This document shows positions 1 through 6,792 of a stretch of DNA of 7,928 nucleotides, piece after piece. Position 1 is the first letter of the stretch, and each line of letters starts with the position of its first letter. The translations under genes and the position numbers were made by a program. The stretch lies in NCBI GenBank assembly GCA_938042205.1, contig CALIRS010000162.1:1-7928 (forward strand). The letters run 5' to 3'. The DNA is from an uncultured bacterium. Lineage in GTDB: Bacteria; Actinomycetota; Aquicultoria; SKW223. Under the pieces are notes generated by a model. The model was not told the DNA's origin. It was given only the letters and a program-made list of their open reading frames with translations, and made no database searches.

Positions 1-175
1 AGGTTTCCATCAACAAAGTGGCAGTCCGGAGGTTTACACCCAACAAGCAAAACGCCTTCGCTCCATCTCACCTGAAACAATTAAAGAGGTAGCTTTTAAC
101 CTCGAGACACTTCCTCAGAAATCAACCTATTTCTTTCCAAAGGTATGGACGGGTTTGGTCATGAGAAAGCTGTAA
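1..175 (+). CDS. C-terminal end of a probable DUF1015-family protein (5' truncated)
   Basis: A reading frame is open from base 2 through to a TAA at 173-175, giving 57 residues with no start in view, so the gene enters from the left edge. The visible tail contains LPQKSTYFFPKVWTGLVMRK just before the stop. From memory, a C-terminal PQKSTYFYPK..TGLV block is typical of DUF1015 proteins, a widespread bacterial family of unknown biochemical function; the preceding helix-like stretch (SPETIKEVAFNLE) also fits that family's end. The family call rests on this short block only. The minus strand is broken by stops here and offers no competing gene. The frame converges with dnaJ and overlaps its last 17 bases (159-175). 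Coding status is likely; family assignment is moderate. Confidence 0.6.
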   Translation, partial: GFHQQSGSPEVYTQQAKRLRSISPETIKEVAFNLETLPQKSTYFFPKVWTGLVMRKL

Positions 176-1316
176 ATAGCTTTCGATTAAACCATTTTTT
201 CTTTTGTCCCAATTTTTCTTCGCCAATTTCTTTTGCCAGTTCCTCAATAAGTTCACGTGCTCTATTACTTAGTTTTTTAGGAACATCTATTTGAAGAGTA
301 ACATAAAGATCTCCCCTTTTGCTTTCTCCTACAGCAGGCATTCCTTTCCCTTCAACAACAATAGTGGAGCCTGAAGGGGTAGCTTCTGGTACTTCAAATT
401 CAATTTTCTCTCCAAAGAGCTCTATTTCAGACTTACCACCAAAAACTGCTTTTGGGTAGCTAATTCTCTTATGAATGAAAAGATCACTTCCTTCTCTTCT
501 AACTCCAGGTTCATCCTTCACATATACGAACACATAAAGATCCCCTTCGGGACCGCCATTCAATCCCGCTTCTCCCTGACCCCTCAACCTCAGTCTAAAT
601 CCAGTGTCAACACCCCTAGGGACAGAAATTTTAAGCCTCCTGACTTTTTGTACAATACCCTCTCCACCACAAGTGTTGCAGGGCTCTTTAACTATGACTC
701 CTTCTCCATGACACTCTCTACATGTAGTTATTTGTACAAATCGAGTAAAGGCATTTCCATGTACTTTTTGAATCTGTCCAGAGCCTCCACAGGCCGGGCA
801 TTTTTCGGGACTTGAACCCGGTTTGGCCCGAGACCCTTTACAAGCAGGACATACTTCCGTTCTGGGAACGGTTACTTCTTTTTCAACACCTTTAAATGCT
901 TCTTCCATAGTTATTACAAGATCAAACCGGAGATCTCTTCCTCTGGTTTCTCGCGTTTCTGTTCTTCTTCTACCGCCAAAAAATGAGGAGAAGAAATCTG
1001 AAAATCCCTCGAAACCAAAGTCAAATCCCAGATCTCGGAATATATCCGAAAAATCTACTCCCTTGAAGAGATCTTCGTAAGTATAGTGACCCTCGATTCC
1101 GGCATGACCAAACATGTCATACTGACGCCTTTTTTCAGCATCAGAAAGTACCGCGTATGCTTCCGAAATTTCCTTGAATTTCTCTTCAGCTTCAGGAGAA
1201 GGATTTCTATCCGGGTGGTATTTAAGCGCCAGCTTTCTATAAGCTTTCTTTATTTCATCTTTAGTCGCTTCTCTTGAAACACCTAAAACTTCATAGTAAT
1301 CACGTTTTACAGGCAT
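159..1316 (-). CDS. dnaJ: Chaperone protein DnaJ (type I Hsp40)
   Basis: This is the cytoplasmic co-chaperone that delivers unfolded clients to DnaK and stimulates its ATPase. The protein has 385 residues, normal for the family. The J-domain spans about 5-70 with the essential HPD at 34-36. It is followed by a Gly/Phe region (about 70-115), unusually Phe- and Asp-rich, containing DIF at 91-93. Four zinc-binding CxxC repeats lie at Cys 156/159, 173/176, 199/202 and 213/216. The first ends CKGSR instead of the usual CxGxG; the other three are regular. The two C-terminal client-binding beta domains follow (about 225-350). The ATG at 1316 is preceded by GGTGA six bases upstream, and the gene starts 12 bases after the dnaK stop, so it is the last gene of the grpE-dnaK-dnaJ unit. 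Its 3' end overlaps the convergent plus-strand gene. Confidence 0.97.
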   Translation of the reverse strand: MPVKRDYYEVLGVSREATKDEIKKAYRKLALKYHPDRNPSPEAEEKFKEISEAYAVLSDAEKRRQYDMFGHAGIEGHYTYEDLFKGVDFSDIFRDLGFDFGFEGFSDFFSSFFGGRRRTETRETRGRDLRFDLVITMEEAFKGVEKEVTVPRTEVCPACKGSRAKPGSSPEKCPACGGSGQIQKVHGNAFTRFVQITTCRECHGEGVIVKEPCNTCGGEGIVQKVRRLKISVPRGVDTGFRLRLRGQGEAGLNGGPEGDLYVFVYVKDEPGVRREGSDLFIHKRISYPKAVFGGKSEIELFGEKIEFEVPEATPSGSTIVVEGKGMPAVGESKRGDLYVTLQIDVPKKLSNRARELIEELAKEIGEEKLGQKKKWFNRKLFTAFS

Positions 1317-1328
1317 CTGCTCTCACCA

Positions 1329-3176
1329 TTAATTTTTTCCTTTTTCATTATCCACCTTGAAATCAGCGTCAACTACTTTTTCAGAATCTTCTGAGTTACC
1401 TCCTCCGGGACTTACTTTCGAAGATTGCACTTGCTGCTCGGCTGTCACTTTCTGATAAGCTTCCATAGAAATTTCCTGTATTGCTTTTTCAAGCTCTGTC
1501 GTCTTTGATTTAATCTCTTCCACGGAATCCCCGGTCATTACTTCTCTAAGCTTGTTTATTGCACCGTGTACTTTTTCTTTCTTTTCAGATGAAACTTTAT
1601 CTCCTAATTCTTTAAGAGTTTTCTCACTGGCATAAATCAATGAGTCAGCATTATTTCTTGCCTCAACAAGCTCTTTCTTTTTCTTATCCTCCTCTGCATG
1701 CATTTCAGCTTCTTTTCTCATTCTTTCGACTTCTTCTTCGGAAAGTCGGGTAGAGCCAGTAATAGTAATTTTTTGTTCTTTGTTTGTAGCCAGATCTTTA
1801 GCACTCACGTTCAATATCCCGTTAGCATCGATATCAAAAGTAACTTCTATTTGCGGAACTCCTCTTGGAGCAGGAGGAATACCATCAAGAATAAAGTTTC
1901 CTAAACTCTTATTATCTGCAGCCATTGTCCTTTCCCCTTGAAGTACATGCACGGTTACTGCTGTCTGATTATCCGCAGCAGTGGTAAAAACCTGACTCTT
2001 CCTTGTTGGAATCGTTGTATTTCTCGGAATAACAGTGGTCATAACGCCGCCAAGTGTTTCTACCCCCAGAGATAATGGAGTCACATCAAGAAGTACTATA
2101 TCTTTTATTTCTCCTGCAAGAATTGCTCCCTGGATAGCAGCCCCGATAGCCACGCACTCCATTGGGTCAACTCCTCTTTCGGGATTCTTACCAAAATACT
2201 CTTTTACCTTCTTCTGTATCAAAGGAGTTCGGGTAGTAGCACCTACCAACACTACATTTTCAATATCTGAGGGCTTTAATTTAGCATCTTTGAGAGCCTG
2301 ATCAACCAGAGGAAAAGTCCGATCAATGATTGGCTCAATTAACTCCTCAAGCTTGGCGCGTGTAAGAGTAAGATTCATATGAACAGGGTTCCCATCTTTC
2401 TGGGCAATGAACGGCAGATTTATCTGAGTGGAAACAGTTGAAGACAGCTCAATTCTGGCTTCTTCTGCAGCTTCCCAAATTCTTTGCTTTGCTACAGGAT
2501 CAGTTGAAGGGTCAAATCCGTTTTCTTTCTTAAACTCCTCGACCATCCAATCAAATACAGCCTTATCGAAGTCTTTTCCTCCTAATTGAGTGTCTCCATT
2601 AGTAGAAAGAACCTCAAAAACGCCTTCTCCGACTTCCATTATCGTAATATCAAAAGTGCCTCCTCCAAAGTCATAGACAGCCAATTTCCTCTCGCCTTTT
2701 TTATCCAGACCATATGCTAAAGCAGCTGCTGTAGGTTCATTGATTATTCTTAAAACTTCAAGCCCGGCTATTCTGCCGGCATCTTTCGTAGCCTGACGCT
2801 GGTTATCGTCAAAATACGCAGGAACAGTAATTACTGCTTTAGTGATCTCTTCGCCAAGATAAGCTTCTGCATCCTTTTTTATTTTCTGAAGAATGAATCC
2901 GGAAATCTGCTCTGGAGAATATTCTTTATCATCAATCTTCACTCTATAGCTTGTGCCCATTTTTCGCTTTATAGCAATGATTGTTCTTTCCGGGTTTAAC
3001 ACTGCCTGTCTTTTAGCAGGTTCTCCAACAAGTAGTTCCTTTTCCTTCGAAAACGCTACTATTGAAGGAAAATATCTATGCCCTTCAGCACTTGTAATTA
3101 CGGTTGCCTTACCTCCTTCCATAACTGCTGCTTCACTATTAACAGTGCCGAGGTCAATTCCAATAATTTTACTCAT
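1329..3176 (-). CDS. dnaK: Chaperone protein DnaK (Hsp70)
   Basis: This ATP-driven cytoplasmic chaperone works with DnaJ and GrpE. I start it at ATG 3176 (615 residues, MSKIIGIDLG), not the in-frame ATG at 3194, because GGAGGTG at 3192-3186 sits nine bases upstream and the N-terminus then aligns with the family. The phosphate-1 loop is DLGTVNS (8-14), where Val12 replaces the usual second Thr. Other landmarks are Lys70, NEPTAAALAYG (146-156), YDFGGGTFD (168-176), VGATTRTP (311-318, usually VGGxTR), the DVTPLSL interdomain linker (364-370), the substrate-binding domain (about 385-500) and the helical lid. The tail keeps VDADF but ends KVDNEKGKN, not EEVKD-like. The long insertion of proteobacterial DnaK after KRKMG is absent. 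The gene overlaps the end of grpE by eight bases, which suggests translational coupling, and should share HrcA/CIRCE control. Confidence 0.97.
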   Translation of the reverse strand: MSKIIGIDLGTVNSEAAVMEGGKATVITSAEGHRYFPSIVAFSKEKELLVGEPAKRQAVLNPERTIIAIKRKMGTSYRVKIDDKEYSPEQISGFILQKIKKDAEAYLGEEITKAVITVPAYFDDNQRQATKDAGRIAGLEVLRIINEPTAAALAYGLDKKGERKLAVYDFGGGTFDITIMEVGEGVFEVLSTNGDTQLGGKDFDKAVFDWMVEEFKKENGFDPSTDPVAKQRIWEAAEEARIELSSTVSTQINLPFIAQKDGNPVHMNLTLTRAKLEELIEPIIDRTFPLVDQALKDAKLKPSDIENVVLVGATTRTPLIQKKVKEYFGKNPERGVDPMECVAIGAAIQGAILAGEIKDIVLLDVTPLSLGVETLGGVMTTVIPRNTTIPTRKSQVFTTAADNQTAVTVHVLQGERTMAADNKSLGNFILDGIPPAPRGVPQIEVTFDIDANGILNVSAKDLATNKEQKITITGSTRLSEEEVERMRKEAEMHAEEDKKKKELVEARNNADSLIYASEKTLKELGDKVSSEKKEKVHGAINKLREVMTGDSVEEIKSKTTELEKAIQEISMEAYQKVTAEQQVQSSKVSPGGGNSEDSEKVVDADFKVDNEKGKN

Positions 3177-3717
3177 GTCCTTTACCACCTCCATTATTAC
3201 TCTTTATATTTTTCTTTTTACTAACAGTCACAAGACACGGTTTAATAACCGTATCTTCAAACATAATTCCTTTTCTTAGAACACTTACAACCGTTCCCTC
3301 CTCCATATCTTCAGTTTCCACGACAGAAACTGCATGATGGTAATTATGATCAAAGCTATCTCCTACTGGATTTAAAAGCTTTATTCCTGCTTGTTCTAAC
3401 CTTTTTTCCATTTCCTCTCTTATCATCCTGAAACCATTTGAAAAACTATCATCTGACGAGCGTTCTTCAGCCATTTTTAGTGCCTCGAACAGGTGCTCAA
3501 TGGTTTCTGCAAGTTTTATTACCACTTCCATTCGTCCTGCCCTGCGGCCTCTTTCATGCTCCACTTCTAATCGCTTTCTTAGATTCTGAACATCTGCAAC
3601 AGCTCTCAACAGTTCATCTTCTTTTTTCTTCATCTCCTGTTTTAACGTCTTCAATTCCTTTCTTAATTCTTTAAACTTTTCTTCAATCTCTTTACGAGTA
3701 GTTCTTTCCTTAGTCAT
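3169..3717 (-). CDS. grpE: Nucleotide exchange factor GrpE
   Basis: GrpE releases ADP from DnaK and so resets the chaperone cycle. The protein has 182 residues. A long, highly charged N-terminal coiled coil (about 8-60) contains ADVQNLRKR (41-49), matching the family's ADxxNxRKR. A helical bundle follows (about 62-112). The C-terminal beta domain that contacts the DnaK ATPase shows GDSFDHNYHHAV (119-130) and GTVVSVLRKGIMF (141-153) leading to VIKPCLVTVSKK. A Lys/Gly/Asn-rich tail follows. I chose ATG 3717 because GGGTGA lies just upstream; the longer TTG start at 3729 has no ribosome binding site. It is the first gene of the chaperone unit, 21 bases downstream of the CIRCE-like repeat. The usual upstream partner hrcA is replaced here by an MFS gene. 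Confidence 0.95.
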   Translation of the reverse strand: MTKERTTRKEIEEKFKELRKELKTLKQEMKKKEDELLRAVADVQNLRKRLEVEHERGRRAGRMEVVIKLAETIEHLFEALKMAEERSSDDSFSNGFRMIREEMEKRLEQAGIKLLNPVGDSFDHNYHHAVSVVETEDMEEGTVVSVLRKGIMFEDTVIKPCLVTVSKKKNIKSNNGGGKGHE

Positions 3718-3738
3718 TCTGTCACCCAAGTTATTATT

Positions 3739-3765
3739 TTAGCAATCTCGTCAAGAGACTGCTAA
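3739..3765. promoter_or_regulatory. CIRCE-like operator (HrcA binding site) ahead of grpE
   Basis: On the plus strand the arms are TTAGCAATC (3739-3747) and GACTGCTAA (3757-3765), separated by exactly nine bases. The CIRCE consensus is TTAGCACTC-N9-GAGTGCTAA, so 16 of 18 arm positions match. The two mismatches sit at opposing positions, leaving an A:C mispair in the plus-strand transcript sense and a G:U pair in the minus-strand RNA, so the element can also fold as a hairpin in the mRNA. CIRCE is the known operator of the heat-shock repressor HrcA. The element overlaps the stop codon of the MFS gene (TAG, 3764-3762) and ends 21 bases before the grpE ATG. An AT-rich GATAAT (3773-3768) directly upstream could be the -10 box, but I see no convincing -35. 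Confidence 0.85.
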
Positions 3766-4976
3766 ATATTATCTAACAATTTCCCTTTCTTCACTATTCG
3801 CTGATAAACAAACAATGATCCTGATAAAAAGACAAATAAGATACCGGGAACGAAAACAGGTAGACTATGACTTATTTCATCTAAATGTCCGCCGATTACT
3901 GGTCCCATCATTGAAATTGCTGTCCGGGAAAAATGCAATATTCCATAGGCAACCCCACCATGAAGTTCACCTACATTCCTTGCCGTTGCTACGCTACTTA
4001 AAGTATATACATGTCCAAAGACTCCGAGCATCAGAGCAATTAATATTATAAAGTAATAACTTTTTGCGTTAGCCATCAAAATCAGTCCGGCACCATACCC
4101 CAGAAGAGTTATGGATAATATTTTGCCTACCCCGTATTGATCAGCAAACCTTCCAATTAATGGGGTTGCCAATGCATTTACAGCAAAGATAACCATTGCA
4201 GTAAAACCTACCTTTGAATAATTAAGTCCTATCTCCTTCCTTAAAAATATAGGCATGAAAGGCTCTAAAATCATGTGGATTGTTATCAAAATTGAGAATA
4301 TAACCATGGTTTTTAGAAATCGCCTTTCTTTTACCAAAGCATAAAATATTTCTGAAAAGCTGCTCTCGTGATTTTCTGCTGGCTCCTGTTTATCTAAAAA
4401 AAGAAAAGTCAAGAGTGAAATCAGGTAAAAAATAAGAGTCCCTGCGAAGACAGTTCTTAAACCATAATGATCTGCAATAAGTCCTCCTACTCCGGGCATA
4501 ACCACTAATCCTAAAGGAAATGCAGCACTGATAATTCCAAAATTTAATCCCTCACTCCCTTTTTTACTCTTTAAATGTACATAAAAAGAGGTTGCCGGCG
4601 CTTCCATATAGCTTGCTCCGGCTAAAATCATACCGATTAATAGATGGACCCAGTTAGTTGCTCTCATATAAAAAAGAACAGATGGTATAGCGAAAAGAAA
4701 AGTAACAAAAATAAACCTGCGCAACTCATATTTTCTTGTTAAAAATCCTCCGATTATTGCTGAAATTGCGGCTGAGAGAGTTCCGGCAGAATAGATATAC
4801 CCTACCTGTACAGATGTAGCATTGAGCTCCTTTGCAAACAAAGGGAAATTATAAACAATTAACCCATAACCGAACGAGAAGAAAAGAATACTTATGAAAA
4901 TAACATAAACATTCCTGTCAACGCTTATAAGACTTTTTTTAACTTGTAAAAAGAAAAACGACCCCTTATTCGTCAT
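3762..4976 (-). CDS. Major facilitator superfamily (MFS) transporter, substrate unknown
   Basis: This is an integral inner-membrane protein with about twelve hydrophobic segments, in the 6+6 arrangement of MFS carriers. From the ATG at 4976 it has 404 residues, the usual size, with the first membrane helix at about 24-48. The loop after helix 2 reads GGFLTRKYELRR, a form of MFS motif A, and the equivalent loop in the second half reads IGRFADQYGVGK. The central loop between helices 6 and 7 is short and charged (DKQEPAENHESSF). Drug or metabolite efflux is possible, but nothing seen fixes the substrate. An in-frame TTG at 5042 would overlap the preceding stop (TTGA) and add 22 residues, but it has no ribosome binding site; ATG 4976 has GGAA six bases upstream. 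It follows the rubrerythrin-like gene closely, and its stop codon lies inside the CIRCE-like repeat. Confidence 0.88.
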   Translation of the reverse strand: MTNKGSFFFLQVKKSLISVDRNVYVIFISILFFSFGYGLIVYNFPLFAKELNATSVQVGYIYSAGTLSAAISAIIGGFLTRKYELRRFIFVTFLFAIPSVLFYMRATNWVHLLIGMILAGASYMEAPATSFYVHLKSKKGSEGLNFGIISAAFPLGLVVMPGVGGLIADHYGLRTVFAGTLIFYLISLLTFLFLDKQEPAENHESSFSEIFYALVKERRFLKTMVIFSILITIHMILEPFMPIFLRKEIGLNYSKVGFTAMVIFAVNALATPLIGRFADQYGVGKILSITLLGYGAGLILMANAKSYYFIILIALMLGVFGHVYTLSSVATARNVGELHGGVAYGILHFSRTAISMMGPVIGGHLDEISHSLPVFVPGILFVFLSGSLFVYQRIVKKGKLLDNI

Positions 4977-5038
4977 ATATTTCCAATTTGCTAAAAAATG
5001 AAAAGTTCTTGTAAAAATATTGGGTTCAAAATTGGTAG

Positions 5039-5584
5039 TCAAACTTTTTTGAGCAATCTTTCTTTCTGGATATTGTCTAATTCTAAATGGTCTCTTTCTA
5101 TTTCAACAAGCTCCCTAAAAACTTCTCTGACCCTTAGTTCTGTGGCTTCTTCAGCGGCTTTTGCGTAAAATTCTGAAGCATTTTTTTCTCTTTCACTTGA
5201 TTCCTCTATATTCGAAATGTCGCTTCTGGCACAACTAATCTCAATTTTCGAAATATCGGGCTCTGGAATTGAAAGTAGTTTAGAAATTACACTGGCATGC
5301 TCTGCCTCAATTTTGCTAAGAGCCTTAAACATAGCAGCACAGGATACATCAACTGCTTGTTCTGCAGCACACTTATAAAATGCTGAATTAGACATCTCGA
5401 GTTCGAGTGCTTTTTCAAGATTTCTTCTCGATATCTCTCCGAGATGAACATTTTTATTTTCATCTACCCATTCATCTGCATCTACAATGAAATCAATGTG
5501 AGCACCACAGAAAGGACAATTGGAAGGTTTTTCATAACCTACATATGGGTCTCCGCAGATTCTACATCTAAATATTTTTATCAT
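5039..5584 (-). CDS. Rubrerythrin-like diiron protein with N-terminal rubredoxin-like ribbon
   Basis: The 181-residue protein begins with a metal ribbon, CxxC at Cys7/Cys10 and CPFC at Cys23/Cys26, as in rubredoxin-type Fe(SCys)4 or zinc ribbons. A four-helix ferritin-like domain follows with a full set of candidate diiron ligands: Glu63, Glu93xxHis96, Glu133 and Glu163xxHis166. Each single Glu lies seven residues before a Tyr (70, 140), and the two halves look like an internal duplication. Rubrerythrins are non-haem peroxidases that protect anaerobes from peroxide; whether this one has that activity is inference. In classical rubrerythrin the ribbon is C-terminal, so the order here is that of reverse rubrerythrins. 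ATG 5584 has AAAGGAG (5599-5593) eight bases upstream. It lies between prfB and the MFS gene. Cytoplasmic; no signal peptide. Confidence 0.85.
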   Translation of the reverse strand: MIKIFRCRICGDPYVGYEKPSNCPFCGAHIDFIVDADEWVDENKNVHLGEISRRNLEKALELEMSNSAFYKCAAEQAVDVSCAAMFKALSKIEAEHASVISKLLSIPEPDISKIEISCARSDISNIEESSEREKNASEFYAKAAEEATELRVREVFRELVEIERDHLELDNIQKERLLKKV

Positions 5585-5678
5585 TTAAGAAACTCCTTTC
5601 TAATTGTTAACCCGTTTTGTCTAAATCTATACAAATATACCTTAAATACTGAAACCTGGGAGACAGTTAGCATTTCAT
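5585..5678. other. Intergenic gap prfB / rubrerythrin-like gene, with a short dyad
   Basis: This is the longest gap between genes in the window (94 bases) and the likeliest place for a separate promoter for the rubrerythrin-MFS pair. On the minus strand it holds a TATAGA at about 5632-5627 that could be a -10 box, but no good -35 at the right distance. An imperfect inverted repeat lies at 5616-5635 (arms TTTGTCT and ATACAAA, six of seven positions complementary, six-base spacer), overlapping that -10. No strong rho-independent terminator for prfB is evident. The rubrerythrin ribosome binding site AAAGGAG is at 5599-5593. Confidence 0.4.
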
Positions 5679-6780
5679 TTATTTCTTTGCGACTTGTTTT
5701 AAATACTCGAAAATGAATTTATCGATGTTTCCTTCAAGAACTTCTTCTACTCTCGGTTCTTCTAATCCAGTTCGATGATCCTTTACCAGATTGTAGGCAT
5801 GCATAGTATAAGTTCTTATCTGGCTACCCCAGGCAATCTCCTTTTTTTCTCCTCGCATTTTTTCAAGCTGTTCTCTTTTTTTCTTCTCATGGTACTCATG
5901 CAATTTGGCTCTTAGAATAAGAAGAGCCATTTCCTTGTTCTTGCCTTGGGACCTTTCTTCTTGGCAGGTAGCTGTAATTCCGGTGGGAAGATGAGTTATT
6001 CTAACAGCGGAATCAGTAACATTGACGTGCTGTCCACCAGGACCAGAAGCTCTAAAGGTTTCAACCCTTATTTCCTTTGGATCAATTTCAATTTCAGCAC
6101 TTTCTTGCATAACCGGGATTACATCAACAGATGCAAAGCTTGTATGCCTTCTCCCTGAAAAATCAAAAGGAGAAATTCTTATAAGCCTGTGTACTCCTCT
6201 TTCTGCTTTTAACAATCCATATGCAAACCTGCCCTCAATGATCATTTCTACATTTCTGTAACCAGCTTCATCTCCCCAAACATAATCTGTTAAATGTACC
6301 GTAAATCCCTTTGCCTGAGCCCATTTTGTATACATCCTGGAAAGCATCTCTGCCCAATCACAAGCATCAGTTCCTCCGGCACCAGCATTCACACTTAAAA
6401 TTGCATCGTATGAATCATATTTTTCGTTTAAAAGACTGCGAATTTCTGCTTCTTCTATTCGAAGGAAAAGGTTTTTGATAATTCTTTCTACTTCTTTTGA
6501 AGTTTCTATGTCTTCCTCTTCAATAGCGAGTTGATTCAGGGTCTCAGCATCACTTATTTGTTTAACCAGATTTTTATAAAGTTCAATGTCATCCTTAAGG
6601 TTTGCCAATTCTTTATTCAAAAGTGCAGCCTTGCTGGGATTGCTCCAGACATCTGATTTTGAAAGCTCTTTTTCTAATTCTATAACCCGCTCTTTTTTCT
6701 TTTCGATGTCAAAGATAATCCCTCATTTCCATGATTTTTTGTTGAAGTTGTTCAATCTCTCTAATATAGTCGACTATCAT
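5679..6780 (-). CDS. prfB: Peptide chain release factor 2 (with programmed +1 frameshift)
   Basis: RF2 ends translation at UGA and UAA. Translation starts at ATG 6780, ten bases after secA, with AGGAGG (6792-6787) as ribosome binding site. The zero frame encodes 23 residues (ending MRDYL) and meets TGA at 6711-6709. Skipping one base after CTT continues at GAC (6710-6708) with DIEKKKERVIELEKEL and gives a 366-residue protein, very close to the 365 of E. coli RF2. The stop-recognition tripeptide SPF lies at 203-205 and the catalytic GGQ at 248-250 (GPGGQHVN), both within two positions of their E. coli places. Only residues from a TTG at 6620 onward appear if the frameshift is ignored, which would drop about 53 N-terminal residues. 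Low RF2 favours the frameshift and so restores RF2, the known autoregulation. Confidence 0.96.
6708..6724 (-). promoter_or_regulatory. prfB +1 programmed frameshift site
   Basis: On the coding strand the order is GAGGG (6724-6720), five bases, then CTTTGAC (6714-6708). This is the conserved RF2 cassette: an internal Shine-Dalgarno-like sequence that pauses the ribosome, a slippery CTT leucine codon, and a UGA followed by C, a context known for weak termination. In E. coli the corresponding string is AGGGGGTATCTTTGAC. Here the spacer between the purine block and CTT is about two bases longer. Confidence 0.93.
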
Positions 6781-6786
6781 TTATAA

Positions 6787-6792
6787 CCTCCT
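6787..6792 (-). promoter_or_regulatory. Ribosome binding site of prfB overlapping the secA stop
   Basis: AGGAGG on the minus strand shares its first two bases with the TAG stop of secA (6793-6791) and lies six bases before the prfB ATG. It fixes the upstream start of the frameshifted prfB gene and links translation of secA and prfB. Confidence 0.8.

Noticed and set aside
74..103. Hairpin GAGGT-N8-ACCTC followed by a T-rich run on the minus strand, as a dnaJ terminator
   Set aside because: The stem has only five pairs, the loop is eight bases, the T run is interrupted, and it lies inside the plus-strand coding frame.
471..815. Open frame on the plus strand opposite dnaJ
   Set aside because: It is antisense to well-conserved DnaJ codons, has low-complexity composition and no ribosome binding site; the same applies to the other plus-strand frames opposite dnaK, grpE, MFS and prfB.
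3177..3194. Longer DnaK start at ATG 3194
   Set aside because: The added residues MEVVKD are encoded by the ribosome binding site of the ATG at 3176, and MSKIIGIDLG is the family N-terminus.
3718..3729. Longer GrpE start at TTG 3729
   Set aside because: No ribosome binding site precedes it, while ATG 3717 has GGGTGA at good spacing; the extra residues MGDR are not typical.
3768..3796. Sigma-70 promoter for grpE with GATAAT as -10
   Set aside because: The -10 position is attractive just before CIRCE, but no hexamer like TTGACA is found 16-18 bases upstream, so I mention it only under the operator.
5641..5678. Terminator after prfB (ACTG...CAGT pairing)
   Set aside because: Only four to five pairs with a mismatched interior and no T run.
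5679..6620. prfB as a 313-residue gene starting at TTG 6620, or as a pseudogene broken by TGA
   Set aside because: The TGA sits in the conserved RF2 frameshift cassette and the joined product has the right length and motif positions.
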